Positions 16,405 through 26,192 of a DNA stretch of 34,326 bases are shown here, in pieces. Under the pieces are notes generated by a model. That model searched no databases. It saw only the letters and a program-made list of their open reading frames with translations, and was not told the DNA's origin. Source of the stretch: an uncultured Algisphaera sp. (lineage in GTDB: Bacteria > Planctomycetota > Phycisphaerae > Phycisphaerales > Phycisphaeraceae); NCBI GenBank assembly GCA_938015655.1, contig CALLPP010000050.1, positions 1-34,326 on the forward strand, written 5' to 3'. Numbering within the stretch: position 1 is the first letter of the stretch; each line of letters begins with the position of its first letter. The position numbers and the translations under genes were made by a program.

Positions 16405-17576
16405 CACGAGTCGTCCTCTGCGGGGGCGCCGCCAAACCGGCCCCAGGCCTCTCGAATCCACACCTCCACCGCGCGGCGAAACGGCTCGCGGCCGAAGGCC
16501 GCAGCATGCAAGTTTAACCCCGCCGCATCCGCCACCACGCCCTGGGCTTCAAACCGTCGCACGCCCGCAGCCACCTCGTCAGCCGTAGGCACCGGCTCCG
16601 CCGCAGCAAAGCGTACGCCCGTCTCGCCGTCCACCACCGTCTCCCGAGCCCCGCCACGGTCCAGGGCAATCACCGGCGCCCCCGCCGCCATGGCCTCCAC
16701 TGGGGCCATCCCAAAGTCCTCTTCCCCCGCAAACACCAAAGCGCGGCACCGCTCCAGCCGGTCCGCCACCCCGGCGTCGTCCAGCGCCCCCGCCAGTTCC
16801 ACCCCCGGCCCCGCGGCCCGCCGCAAAGCAGATCCTAGGGGCCCGTCGCCGATCACCACCAACCGGCGCCGCGCGCGCCCTTCCCCGCCCCCGCCGTGCT
16901 CCGTATTCAGCCGGTTGAACGCCTCCACCACCAGCCCCGCCCGCTTGTAAGGCACCAGCCGCCCCAGCACCACGTAGAAATCCTCCCGCGGGCGAGTCGG
17001 GTCAAACCGCGCCGTGTCCACCGGCGGATGAATCACCCGCGCCGGCCGCCCGTAAACCTTGCGGATGCGCCGGGCCACCGTGTGCGCATTGGCTGCAAAC
17101 CCGTCCACCCGCTGCCCCGCCAGCTGGTCCCACTGCCGGAACCGGTGCAGCACCGTCCGTTTGAGCGGCGCCGCTCGCCGCGGGTCCACGTGCTCGTGCA
17201 CCAGGTCCCAGGCGTACCGCGCCGGCGAGTGGGTATAGCACAGGTGCAGCTGGTCGGACCGCGTCAGCACCCCGTGCGCCGCCGCGTGGTGGCTGCTGAT
17301 CACCACGTCGAAACCGCGCAGGTCGTGGCGCTGCACCGCGTGGGGCATCAGCGGAAGCATCAGCCGGTGCCGCCCGCGCAGCCCCGGCACCCGCAGCAAC
17401 CGGTCCAGCCACGTGCGGCGCAACTCCCGACCCGCCAGCGGCGTGCCGTCCAGCACCCCCGGTTCGCACGCGGTCACAAAAATCGGCGCGTCCGGATACA
17501 GGTACGCCAGCTCCGCCAGTACCCGCTCACTGCCGTGAAAACCCGCGACACACTCGTGAACCAAAGCAACCTTCAC
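16404..17576 (-). CDS. Family 4 glycosyltransferase
   Basis: 390 residues from a GTG at 17576. GT-B fold: N-terminal acceptor domain with VALVHECVAGFHGSERVL and YTHSPARYAWDLVHE (the latter typical of mannosyl/rhamnosyl GT4 enzymes of the WbaZ kind), the interdomain region VIHPPVDTARF, then the donor domain with YVVLGRLVPYKRAGLVVEAF, VVIGDGPL and the EX7E motif EEDFGMAPVE (285-294). It probably adds one sugar to the lipid-linked polysaccharide at the cytoplasmic face. It overlaps the sugar-phosphate transferase gene and follows the ANL ligase by 63 bp. Donor and linkage cannot be read from the sequence. Confidence 0.92.
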   Translation of the reverse strand: MKVALVHECVAGFHGSERVLAELAYLYPDAPIFVTACEPGVLDGTPLAGRELRRTWLDRLLRVPGLRGRHRLMLPLMPHAVQRHDLRGFDVVISSHHAAAHGVLTRSDQLHLCYTHSPARYAWDLVHEHVDPRRAAPLKRTVLHRFRQWDQLAGQRVDGFAANAHTVARRIRKVYGRPARVIHPPVDTARFDPTRPREDFYVVLGRLVPYKRAGLVVEAFNRLNTEHGGGGEGRARRRLVVIGDGPLGSALRRAAGPGVELAGALDDAGVADRLERCRALVFAGEEDFGMAPVEAMAAGAPVIALDRGGARETVVDGETGVRFAAAEPVPTADEVAAGVRRFEAQGVVADAAGLNLHAAAFGREPFRRAVEVWIREAWGRFGGAPAEDDS

Positions 17577-17639
17577 CGCGACAGCCTACCCGGCCCGCCG
17601 GACCGCTTCCCCGCCCCACCCCCCCCGCACACAAATCCG

Positions 17640-18998
17640 TCACGACGAGACCGGCCGCCGTACTTTTTTCTGCCGCTCATTGGTCAGCGGCCGGGTCGAA
17701 AAAGTGATCTTCGCCGGCACTTTGTACCGGCTCAGCTGCGCCCCGCAGCGCTGTTTGATTTTTTTCTTCAGCGCCTTTAAATCGCTTTCACCCACCGGAC
17801 GCACCGCCGCGCACACCATGCTGCCGATGATCGGGTTCGACTCGCCGTAGACAAAGCATTCCGCGACCTGAGCCACCTGCTCGATGACCGCCTCCACTTC
17901 GCTGGGAAACACCTTCTCGCCGCCGACGTTGATCAGTTCCGAATCTCGCCCCAAGATCCTCAGCCAGGGCCCGTCCTGCTCCACCCGGTCGCCGGTGTTG
18001 AACCACCCGTCCACCACCACCGGATCCCCGTCGTCCAGGTACCCCAGCATCGTGGTCTGTGACTTCACATACAAAATTCCGTCCACCACCTTGGTCTCGA
18101 AGCCCTCGGCCTCCATCCGGATCCACCGCTGATCATCACCGCGGGAGCGCGACGCGGGCGAACCAAACTCCGACGTGCCGTACTTCTGCTTGACCACCGC
18201 CCGGGGAAACATCATCGCTAGATGGTCCAGAACCCCCGGGGTCATCGGCTCAGACCCGCAGGTCACGATCTCCACGCTGCTCAGGTCGTGGCGTTCGTAA
18301 TCCACCGACAGCCACAGCAGATTCACAAACGACGGCGATACCGGCAGCACCTGCACCTTGGCGCTTTCGATCAACCGGCACACGGCGCCGGTCGATCGTG
18401 CTTCGGGCGCCACCAACACCCCGCCGCTGTACAAAATGTAAAACAGCGTGTCGATCCCAGCGATGTGATCCAGAAGCAAAAAGCTCAGCGTCACAAACGG
18501 CTTGCCCCCTGCCTGATATTTCTGCAAAAACCGGTCCAAGCTGTGCAGCACCGGCTTGGGGCGGCCGGAACTGCCCGACGAAAACACCACAAAACCCGCC
18601 CCGCCCTGGTCCCGTAGCCCATCGACCAGAGGGTGATACGGCCCGCCCGGGCCGCGTGGGACACACACCGCAGTCTCATCGCGTACTTCAATCAGCACGT
18701 CCGCCGCGACCTGCTCGCACAGCCCCGCCACGTCCGCCGAACCAGTAGGGATCAACGCCACCACTGCCCGATGCTCAAACAGGGCCAGCAGCAGCGCGAT
18801 CGTCTGCGGCGAAAAATCTCCGCGCAGCGCCACCACACTCCCCGCAGCCACGCCGCGCGCCGCCAAAAACCCGCGCTGGGCTTCCACCAGCGCGTGAAGC
18901 TCGGCGTACGACGTGGTCTGCCCGCGGAACACCACCGCCGGCGCACCACCCAGCGTGGCGAGCTGTTCTTGAGGGGATCGCGTCACGGCCGGCTTCAC
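17640..18998 (-). CDS. ANL-superfamily AMP-forming acyl/aryl ligase (likely carrier-protein loading)
   Basis: 452 residues from a GTG at 18998 that directly follows the TAG of the SDR gene. The enzyme class activates a carboxylate with ATP to an acyl-adenylate and passes it to a thiol. Motifs: P-loop FSSGSSGRPKPV (139-150), YGTSEFG (273-279), GWFNTGDRV (331-339), GRDSELINVGGEKVFPSEVE (350-369, hinge and C-terminal domain) and RPLTNERQKKVRR, which ends near 448 with the catalytic Lys region. It is short for a stand-alone acyl-CoA synthetase but close to carrier-loading ligases of the DltA/acyl-ACP synthetase kind. The adjacent ACP is the obvious acceptor, which is an inference from context. 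The substrate is unknown. Confidence 0.9.
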   Translation of the reverse strand: MKPAVTRSPQEQLATLGGAPAVVFRGQTTSYAELHALVEAQRGFLAARGVAAGSVVALRGDFSPQTIALLLALFEHRAVVALIPTGSADVAGLCEQVAADVLIEVRDETAVCVPRGPGGPYHPLVDGLRDQGGAGFVVFSSGSSGRPKPVLHSLDRFLQKYQAGGKPFVTLSFLLLDHIAGIDTLFYILYSGGVLVAPEARSTGAVCRLIESAKVQVLPVSPSFVNLLWLSVDYERHDLSSVEIVTCGSEPMTPGVLDHLAMMFPRAVVKQKYGTSEFGSPASRSRGDDQRWIRMEAEGFETKVVDGILYVKSQTTMLGYLDDGDPVVVDGWFNTGDRVEQDGPWLRILGRDSELINVGGEKVFPSEVEAVIEQVAQVAECFVYGESNPIIGSMVCAAVRPVGESDLKALKKKIKQRCGAQLSRYKVPAKITFSTRPLTNERQKKVRRPVSS

Positions 18999-19690
<692 letters not shown>

Positions 19691-19694
<4 letters not shown>

Positions 19695-19990
19695 GAATGC
19701 TGCCCTTCCACGCGCGCCAACACAAAGTCGGTGAACGTCGCCACGCTGCGGTAGGGGCTGTTGCGCGATGACATGGCTTTTTCATCCGCCAGCGTCACCT
19801 CCGCGTCGAAGGCCTCGCTGACCCCCGCCTCGACCTCCACCACCAGCCGCACCAGCGAGAGTGAATCGATGCCCGAGTCCCCGCCGAAGATCGGCGTGTC
19901 GGGGGTCACCTGCTCCAGCTCTTCGTATTCCAACTCCTCGTTGAGCTCGTCGATGGCTGCCTTGATGATTTCGAAAATCTGTTCTTTCAT
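19691..19990 (-). CDS. Acyl carrier protein
   Basis: 99 residues, strongly acidic, with the 4'-phosphopantetheine attachment motif GIDSLSLVRL (Ser43). It is longer than fatty-acid ACP (about 78 aa) because of an insertion between helices II and III (..EVTLADEKAMSSRNSPYRSVAT..). It is therefore probably a dedicated carrier protein rather than the housekeeping AcpP. Upstream by 4 bp is the hexapeptide acyltransferase. Downstream it overlaps the SDR by 4 bp. Neighbours imply it carries an acyl group for polysaccharide decoration or lipid-precursor building. Confidence 0.93.
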
Positions 19991-19994
19991 AACG

Positions 19995-20537
19995 CTACCC
20001 CTCTCGCTTCATCAGCACTTTGGCCGGGTTTCCAGATAAAATCACGTTGGGCTTGAACCGGCGGTTCACCAGGCTGTTGGCCACCACAACGGTGTTGTCG
20101 CCAATCACCGCCCCGTCCAAAACCGTACACCCCGCACCGATCCACACGTTCCGGCCGATCTTAATGCCCTTGGACGTGTGCCCCAAATCTTCCAAGTGGA
20201 CATCCAACGCATCCGTGCGGTAGTTGACAGACACGATGTTGACGTTCGGGCCGACGATGATGTTCTCGCCGATCTCGATGCCCCCTGCCCCGGTCGCCAC
20301 AAAGCAGCCGGTGGCGAACCCGCCCCGTGGGCCCACCACCAGCGGGCCGTCGGCGGCCTTGACCTTCACGAAGGAGCTGATCACGCAGCCCTGACCCAAC
20401 TTCAAGTTCGAGGAAAGATCCACCTCGGCCCTGGGGCTGACCTTCGCCCCAAAACGCAGATAGTAAACCGCGCTGACCACCAACGAAGGGGTCACAAAGC
20501 GCCTCAACCCTTTGATGAGTCCGTTCAGCTTCATCAT
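19995..20537 (-). CDS. Left-handed beta-helix (hexapeptide repeat) acyltransferase
   Basis: 180 residues; two adjacent ATGs (20537, 20534) could both serve. Hexapeptide repeats are plain: IEIGENIIVGPNVNIVS, IKIGRNVWIGAGCTVLDGAV and IGDNTVVVANSLV, ending with the NPAKVL signature of maltose/galactoside/WcaF-type acetyltransferases. In that family a catalytic His follows the 'pnV.I' strand. The aligned position here is Tyr (VNIVSVNYRTDAL), although His residues occur a little further on (DVHLEDLGHTSKG). The protein probably transfers an acetyl or longer acyl group to a sugar hydroxyl or amine. The neighbouring ACP makes an acyl-ACP donor possible. Confidence 0.88.
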   Translation of the reverse strand: MMKLNGLIKGLRRFVTPSLVVSAVYYLRFGAKVSPRAEVDLSSNLKLGQGCVISSFVKVKAADGPLVVGPRGGFATGCFVATGAGGIEIGENIIVGPNVNIVSVNYRTDALDVHLEDLGHTSKGIKIGRNVWIGAGCTVLDGAVIGDNTVVVANSLVNRRFKPNVILSGNPAKVLMKREG

Positions 20538-20618
20538 GTTAAAAGAGGTACACCGTGGACGTCATTCATCAACTCAAACATCTCTCGAATCATCTTTTAA
20601 TCGACCTTCCCCCCCGGC

Positions 20619-22031
20619 TCACTTCCTCACCCGCCACCCGCCATCCTTGGACTCTAGCCACACGTCGATATTAAATACATCCGGGCTCCCCTCTCGGACC
20701 ACCCTCCGCTGGGTGAGCGCAGACAGCACGTCGGGCACAACGCCCTCGGGGCAGCCCACCACTGCGTCAGCCGGAAGCTCCATCGCCTGCACCTGCCGGG
20801 CCGCGGGCACTACGGCCGTATACTTTCCATCGCGGTACACGGTATAAAAACCCTGCTCCCCGCCGCCAACCCGCTGCTCGCGGATCGCATCTCCCACTCC
20901 GATCAGATTTCCAACCAAAAGTACCCCCAACACCCCCAACTGCACACGGTCGCGATGGGACGCGGCCAGCCGCTGGGTGGCCATGCCAACTAGCCGAAGC
21001 AGCCCCACCACCAACACCGGCAACAGCGGTAAACAGTAACGACCTTCCGGTAAAAAGACCACCCATTGCAGCAAATTGGCCAGCCAGAGCACGCCCCAGA
21101 AGCGTCTTACCCACAACAACATAAATCCCCCGACGATCAAACCCCCGCTGACCACGCAGCCCGTCGCCGCGTCGGTGTCCAGCCCCAGGGTCACCTCCAC
21201 CAGGTGTTCGGTCAGTAGCAGCCACAAGTTGTGGGCCGCTCGGCCCACGTCGATCGCCCGCAGATGCCACACAAACAGCCGCAGGTCGTCGCGGACCGCT
21301 GGCGACAACCACCACACCAGCAGGCCCGCCCCCGCACCGGCCACCACAACCGCCCACGCCCAGCGACGCCGAGACGGGTTTCGAGCCGCCTCCCAGAGCT
21401 CGCTGAAGACGTAAGCCGCCGCCACCACCGCCGCCACGCTGCGAAACGCCGCCATCACCGCGAAGCCCAATCCGATCAGGCCCCACGCCCGCAGCCCCGC
21501 AGCCCACCCGCGATCGCGGCGCCCCTCGTGCCCCAACAGTAGCAGCATCAACCCCACCGCAAAGGGCAGTTCGGTCAGCAGGTTCAGCGTCTGCTCGTAA
21601 AACAGGCTGCTCACCGCCACGCCACCGGTCACCGCCAGGGCGAAGGGCGCCCCCCGCCGGCCACCGCCCCCCACGCGCCGCATCACCAAAAACGTCAGCC
21701 CCAGCACCGCCAGAGCGCAGGCCAGCATCACCCCCTGGGCCGCCGGCCCTGGGCCGCCCACCCACCCCAGCAGCCACGGCAGCCCCGCGGGCGAAGGGTT
21801 GGCCTGCCCGCGCCCGTCCAGCATGCCTTCTCCGGCCACCAGCGACCGGCCCAGGCTGACGTACAGCGCGCTGTCGGGGGTGATCCGCCACCGGCCATTG
21901 AACCCCAGGGCGTACAGCAGCCCCAGCCCCACCACCACCGCCCCCCGCCGGCGCCACAGCCACGCGAAAGCGCCGTCCCAGGTCCGGTCGAACCCCTCTG
22001 CCACCGCCGGGTTGTCACAGCCACTGAGCAT
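20619..22031 (-). CDS. Multi-pass membrane glycosyltransferase, GT-C / GT39-like
   Basis: About 470 residues from ATG 22031. The longer ORF start is a GTG at 22106. About ten hydrophobic segments alternate with short loops. After the first segment comes RITPDSALYVSLGRSLVAGEGM, which has the Asp-containing first external loop typical of GT-C enzymes (PMT/ArnT/GT39 kind) that use polyprenyl-phosphate sugars outside the membrane. VVFLPEGRYCLPLLPVLV near 340-360 matches the 'RY..p..P.l' helix common in that group. The C-terminal ~120 residues form a soluble domain. It would fit as the enzyme using a DPM1-type donor to decorate the glycan or a protein. The exact family is uncertain. Confidence 0.72.
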   Translation of the reverse strand: MLSGCDNPAVAEGFDRTWDGAFAWLWRRRGAVVVGLGLLYALGFNGRWRITPDSALYVSLGRSLVAGEGMLDGRGQANPSPAGLPWLLGWVGGPGPAAQGVMLACALAVLGLTFLVMRRVGGGGRRGAPFALAVTGGVAVSSLFYEQTLNLLTELPFAVGLMLLLLGHEGRRDRGWAAGLRAWGLIGLGFAVMAAFRSVAAVVAAAYVFSELWEAARNPSRRRWAWAVVVAGAGAGLLVWWLSPAVRDDLRLFVWHLRAIDVGRAAHNLWLLLTEHLVEVTLGLDTDAATGCVVSGGLIVGGFMLLWVRRFWGVLWLANLLQWVVFLPEGRYCLPLLPVLVVGLLRLVGMATQRLAASHRDRVQLGVLGVLLVGNLIGVGDAIREQRVGGGEQGFYTVYRDGKYTAVVPAARQVQAMELPADAVVGCPEGVVPDVLSALTQRRVVREGSPDVFNIDVWLESKDGGWRVRK

Positions 22032-22129
22032 CAACGCGAGCCTACTGGCACCACCCGTTTTAAGCGATCGCACCAGGCCCACGGCACGACCACCACCGCG
22101 CCCCACGAACCGCCAGGCTTCCCCACCGC

Positions 22130-23413
22130 CTAACCGGCCGTCGGGGCGTTCGCGGGGCCGCTCCGCTCCAGCCGGGCGTAGGCTCCGGCTAAACGGCGAG
22201 CGATCGCGTCGGGCGCAAATGCCTGCAACCGCTCATCGCCACGCTGCACCAGTTCTTCCGCGTACGCCCGGTCACCACACACCCGGTCCAACCCCGCCGC
22301 AATCGACGCTACGTCGTACGGGTTCACCAAACACGCCGCCTCTCCCGCCACCTCCGCCATGGCGTTTCGGTCGCTGGTGAGCACCGGCGCCCCGCAGCGA
22401 AACGCCTCGACGATTGGCAGCCCAAACCCCTCGTACAACGAAGGGAAAGCCACGCAGGCCGCACCCGCAATCAGCCCCTCTAGTTCCGCCCGGGTGACGT
22501 ACCCCAGATCCAGCACGCCGCCCGGCGCCGCCCGCCTAACGACGTCGCCGGGCAGCTTCCCGGGTCCGGTCCGCACCAGCGGAATCTTCAGGGAAGACGC
22601 CCGGTGCGCCGCGGTCAGGCGGCCGAAGTTTTTTCGCTCTTCGATCGCGCCACACGTCAGCACGTAGCCGCGGGGCTTCAACCCCAGGCCTCCTAAGGCT
22701 GCGTTCGCCACCGCCGGCTCAACCCCCGGCGCCGCCGGCAAACACTGGTAAGTGTTAACCACCTTCGCCGGATCAATCTCCAGCAACTCCACAATGTCCG
22801 CCCGGGCTGCCTCGGACACCGTCAACACCAAGTCTGCGGTCGAAGCAATCCAGTTCAGCAGCTTGAAATAAGCCTGCTTATTGATACCCGAGGTCGAGGG
22901 CAGGCGCAGCGGAATCATGTCGTGGATGCAGTAAACGTTCGCCGCCCCCTTCAGCCGCACCGGCAGCGGGCTGGTCCAGTGCGCCACGTCGGCCTGGATG
23001 CCCCGATTGCTGAGCGTCGTAAACCCCCCGGTCACCAACTGGCGAGTGATCGCCCCCCAATACAGTTGCGGACTGTTCCAGACCCCCGCCCCCACGGGCA
23101 CCGCCTCACCGCGGCTCTCCGCCACCGTCACCGAGCTGATCGGCACGCGGAAGGGGCGGGTGCGGCAAAGCCGCAGAGCCATCCGCGCCCCGCGAACCAC
23201 CTCCGCCGCCCGGCCCCGCTTGCCCTGCGGCGGCGACTCAAAAAACTGCACTTCCTTCACCAGGTCCGAAGCACCCCGTGCGACCGGCTTGCTGTAAAGC
23301 ACGTCCAGGCGGTGCCCCATCGAGCTCAGCAACTCAGCGGTGGATGACGCGTACGTAGCAATCCCCGTACCCAGCCCCATCTCCAGGTTGTGACCGTCCA
23401 TCAAGATGCGCAC
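22130..23413 (-). CDS. Family 4 glycosyltransferase
   Basis: About 427 residues from a GTG at 23413, chosen because VRILMDGHNLEMGLGTGIATY matches the normal GT4 start ('MRILIDG.nL..g.TGI.tY'). The track start at 23638 reads through the upstream ABC ATPase gene. Motifs: CIHDMIPLRLP, LTVSEAARADIVELL, YVLTCGAIEERKNF, CVAFPSLYEGFGLPIVEAF (EX7E) and GAPVLTSDRNAMAEVAGEAA. These are typical of mannosyl-transfer GT4 enzymes in O-antigen clusters. The start lies 13 bp inside the ABC ATPase gene, so the two are probably translationally coupled. Confidence 0.92.
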   Translation of the reverse strand: MRILMDGHNLEMGLGTGIATYASSTAELLSSMGHRLDVLYSKPVARGASDLVKEVQFFESPPQGKRGRAAEVVRGARMALRLCRTRPFRVPISSVTVAESRGEAVPVGAGVWNSPQLYWGAITRQLVTGGFTTLSNRGIQADVAHWTSPLPVRLKGAANVYCIHDMIPLRLPSTSGINKQAYFKLLNWIASTADLVLTVSEAARADIVELLEIDPAKVVNTYQCLPAAPGVEPAVANAALGGLGLKPRGYVLTCGAIEERKNFGRLTAAHRASSLKIPLVRTGPGKLPGDVVRRAAPGGVLDLGYVTRAELEGLIAGAACVAFPSLYEGFGLPIVEAFRCGAPVLTSDRNAMAEVAGEAACLVNPYDVASIAAGLDRVCGDRAYAEELVQRGDERLQAFAPDAIARRLAGAYARLERSGPANAPTAG

Positions 23414-24267
23414 GGTGCTTCTCCCTGCATAGCCGGTTCGGAAGTGGCCGGCCCCAACGTCAGCCCCTGGTCCGCGTAGTAACGCCCACACACCGCCTGG
23501 GGCGCTCCCTGCGCCGCCACCCGGCCACCTTGCAGGTAGAGCACCCGGTCGCACAACTTCAACACCGTCGACACCTCGTGGCTCACGTACAACATGGTGA
23601 GCCCGCGGGCCCGCTGCTCGGCAATACGGGCATAACACTTCGCCTGAAACGCCGCATCACCCACCGCCAGTATTTCGTCCACGATCAGCAATTCCGGGTC
23701 CAGGTGCGTGGCCACCGAAAACCCCAAACGCGCCAGCATGCCCGACGAGTAGTAGCGGACCGGCTGCTCCATCAACTCGCCCAGCTCGGCAAAAGCCTCA
23801 ATGGCCCCGAACCGCGCCCGTACCTCCCGGCGGGTCAGCCCCAGCAGCACCCCGTTGAGATAGACGTTCTCACGGCCGGTCAGGTCCGGGTGCACCCCCG
23901 CCCCCAGCCCTAGCAGCGGGCTCACCCGGCCACGAATCGTCACCCGGCCGGTGGTCGGCCGCAGCACGCCCGCCGCCAGCGACAACACCGTGCTCTTGCC
24001 CGAGCCGTTGCGCCCCAGCAGCGCCAACGCCTCACCGCGGTGCAAACAGAAACTCACGTTCCTCAAGGCGTCGGTCCACCCCGTCGCGCGCGTTTCCCGC
24101 CCCCGCCGGCGAACCCGCTGCGCCAGCCAGTCTTTCAATCCGTAGCAGCCCGCCGTACGCCGGAAGCGTTTGCCCACACCGCTGAACTCGATCAACGGAT
24201 CCCCCGCAGGCACGGCGCGCGGGCCGGTGCCGGTCGGGCCCGAGATAAGAGGGGGCAGCGTCGTCAT
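23401..24267 (-). CDS. Polysaccharide ABC exporter, ATP-binding protein (Wzt/KpsT/TagH-like)
   Basis: 288 residues from ATG 24267; the track's longer start is a GTG at 24276. Walker A GRNGSGKST (about 85-93), signature YSSGMLARLGFSVA (about 173) and Walker B LLIVDEILAVGD (about 193-204), followed by AFQAKC and YVSHE. The 'VDE.LAVGD..FQ.KC' stretch is specific to polysaccharide/teichoic-acid exporters. An N-terminal extension before the nucleotide-binding core is normal for Wzt. The protein ends shortly after the core, so it lacks the ~150-200-residue C-terminal carbohydrate-binding domain of Wzt proteins that recognise a capped chain end. It pairs with the permease 46 bp upstream. Confidence 0.95.
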   Translation of the reverse strand: MTTLPPLISGPTGTGPRAVPAGDPLIEFSGVGKRFRRTAGCYGLKDWLAQRVRRRGRETRATGWTDALRNVSFCLHRGEALALLGRNGSGKSTVLSLAAGVLRPTTGRVTIRGRVSPLLGLGAGVHPDLTGRENVYLNGVLLGLTRREVRARFGAIEAFAELGELMEQPVRYYSSGMLARLGFSVATHLDPELLIVDEILAVGDAAFQAKCYARIAEQRARGLTMLYVSHEVSTVLKLCDRVLYLQGGRVAAQGAPQAVCGRYYADQGLTLGPATSEPAMQGEAPCAS

Positions 24268-24313
24268 AAAGAGCACACCATCCGCGACAGCGTACCGACC
24301 TCAGCGCCCGCGC

Positions 24314-25144
24314 TCAGATCAACTCGGCAAACCGCGGCTCCAAGCGCCGGAACACCACCACCCCCGCAGCCACCGCCGACACCGCCCAGGCCACCGCCAA
24401 CCCCAATATCCAAAGATCGACGCTGGCGTTGATCATCACGTCGCGCCAAAGCACCACCAGGCACCCCATCGGGTTGGCGTAAAGAATCCACTTCAAATCC
24501 TGCGGAATCAGGTCCGGCGGATACACCACCGGCGTCAAGTAAAAGAGCATCAGCAGGCCGATGCCGATCAGCCGTTCGAGGTCTCGCAGCACCAAGTTGC
24601 CCGCCGCTGCCAGCAGCGCCAACCCTAAGGTCAACAACGCCTGGACCAGCAGCAGCAGCGGCAGCTGCCACAGCCACGCCAGCCGCGGTCGGCCGCCGGA
24701 CCCAAAAAGAAACAACAGCATGATCGGCAGGGTCAGCACGAAGTGCAGCAACTCGTTCAAAAGCCCGCTGATCACCGCATAAACCCGCGGGAAGCTCACC
24801 TGCTTAATAAGCGTCGCATTCACGACCAGCGCGTTCGCACCGCCCGCCACCGCGTTGTTGAACCACTGCCAGGGGAAAAGCCCCAGCACCAAAAACAAGG
24901 TGTACCCCACCTCCCCGGTGTCCACCCGAATGAACCGACGAAACACCAGGTAGTACACCACCGCGAAGGCCAGAGGCTGAAGCACCGACCACGCATAGCC
25001 CAGCACCGTCCGCTTGTAGCGAACCCGAAACTCCTTGAGCACCAACACCGTCAGCAGGTCGCGGGCGTGCTCGATGCGGTGGGGGGAGTGCTTCAACATC
25101 ACGGCGAACGGCAAGCGGTCGGGGACCAGCAGCAACTCACGCAT
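24314..25144 (-). CDS. Polysaccharide ABC exporter permease (Wzm/TagG-like)
   Basis: 276 residues from ATG 25144 (MRELLLVPDRLP), which overlaps the FkbM gene stop by 8 bp; the longer track start would overlap it further. ABC-2 type transporter: RDLLTVLVLKEFRVRYKRTVLGYAWSVLQPL is the family-typical amphipathic stretch before the first membrane helix. About six hydrophobic helices follow, including LFPWQWFNNAV, LFYLTPVVYPPDLIPQ and YANPMGCLVVLWRDV. With the neighbouring ATPase it would export undecaprenyl-linked glycan across the inner membrane. Confidence 0.94.
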   Translation of the reverse strand: MRELLLVPDRLPFAVMLKHSPHRIEHARDLLTVLVLKEFRVRYKRTVLGYAWSVLQPLAFAVVYYLVFRRFIRVDTGEVGYTLFLVLGLFPWQWFNNAVAGGANALVVNATLIKQVSFPRVYAVISGLLNELLHFVLTLPIMLLFLFGSGGRPRLAWLWQLPLLLLVQALLTLGLALLAAAGNLVLRDLERLIGIGLLMLFYLTPVVYPPDLIPQDLKWILYANPMGCLVVLWRDVMINASVDLWILGLAVAWAVSAVAAGVVVFRRLEPRFAELI

Positions 25145-26090
25145 CGCGTCTAAGCAGCAGGTTCTGCGGCCAATCCACGCTTTCAAACCAGCCCGGCAGC
25201 GCCGCAAAGTCCAGAGGCTGAACCTTACCCCAGGCATCAATCAGCCCCACCGAAAACCCCATATCGCGTAACCGCTCCAAATAAGGTACCGGCTCGTACC
25301 CCGCCAAGCCCAGGAACAGCGGCGAAAACTCGATCACGATCGCCAACCGGCGGTTGGCCTCCAACGTCCGCGTCATCCCTTCCAGGATCGCCGGCTCGGC
25401 CCCCTCGGCATCGATCTTCATCACATCGACCTTCAGCGTCTCACCGACTGCCTCCTGCAAGTAGGCATCCAGCGTCACCGTCTCCACGGTGATGTGCTCC
25501 TGATCCGCCTCGTTCTCCGCCCCGCCGTGGATCAGGGTGTGCCCACCACACGACCCCGCCGAGCGGCGCAGCGTCATCTCCCCCGCCTCACGCCACAACG
25601 CCTTCCGCGAGGCCTGCACGTCCCAAAAACCGTTCACGTCCGACGCGTTACGCAAACACCAGTGGTTGCGCGGATCCGGCTCAAACGCGAACACCCTGCC
25701 CTGGGCCCCGACCGCCCGGCGCCCCACCAATGTAAAATAGCCCACGTTCGCTCCCACATCGATGAAAGTCATCCCCGGCTCCAGCAGCTCGCGCAGCACC
25801 TGGGTCGTGTTCGCCTCCCACACATCGCCCAGCATCAGGTGCGGTGCAATCGCGTTGTCGTCCGTCGGCACGTACATCAGCATGCCCTGCACGCGCGTCA
25901 GCGCACGCCGGTCGCCCAGGTAAACCGAGCCGCCACCCCCGCCGCCCAACCCTCCCAGCCCACCCCGCGACTCCATCAGCCGCTGAACCTCATCGCGGGC
26001 CTTCTGCTTCTCCTGATCAATCATCCCCTGCAGTTCTGCCCGCACCTGATTGAACACAAACCTACGCAGACGGCGAAGCAAGCTTTTCAT
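25137..26090 (-). CDS. FkbM-family SAM-dependent methyltransferase
   Basis: 317 residues from ATG 26090 (MKSLLRRLRRF). The 40 extra track residues are upstream DNA. An N-terminal basic and coiled-coil stretch (about 15-42, QVRAELQGMIDQEKQKARDE) is joined by a Gly-rich linker to the catalytic domain: SAM motif TFIDVGANVGYFTLV (about 108-122), VFAFEPDPRNHW, VDVMKIDAEGAEPAIL (the family-diagnostic 'K.D.EG.E..vl') and AIVIEFSP. FkbM enzymes O-methylate sugars or other hydroxyls, so here methylation of a sugar or chain end is likely. The coiled coil could set oligomer state or chain length, as in capping methyltransferases; that is inference. Confidence 0.92.
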   Translation of the reverse strand: MKSLLRRLRRFVFNQVRAELQGMIDQEKQKARDEVQRLMESRGGLGGLGGGGGGSVYLGDRRALTRVQGMLMYVPTDDNAIAPHLMLGDVWEANTTQVLRELLEPGMTFIDVGANVGYFTLVGRRAVGAQGRVFAFEPDPRNHWCLRNASDVNGFWDVQASRKALWREAGEMTLRRSAGSCGGHTLIHGGAENEADQEHITVETVTLDAYLQEAVGETLKVDVMKIDAEGAEPAILEGMTRTLEANRRLAIVIEFSPLFLGLAGYEPVPYLERLRDMGFSVGLIDAWGKVQPLDFAALPGWFESVDWPQNLLLRRDA

Positions 26091-26192
26091 AAAAAAGTCG
26101 GGGTAGAAGTCGCAGCGGCCCGGAACGGTCAACCCGACAGTGTAATCCACCAACCCCACCACGTTGCCCTCACCCCGAGAGTACGCCTCAGG

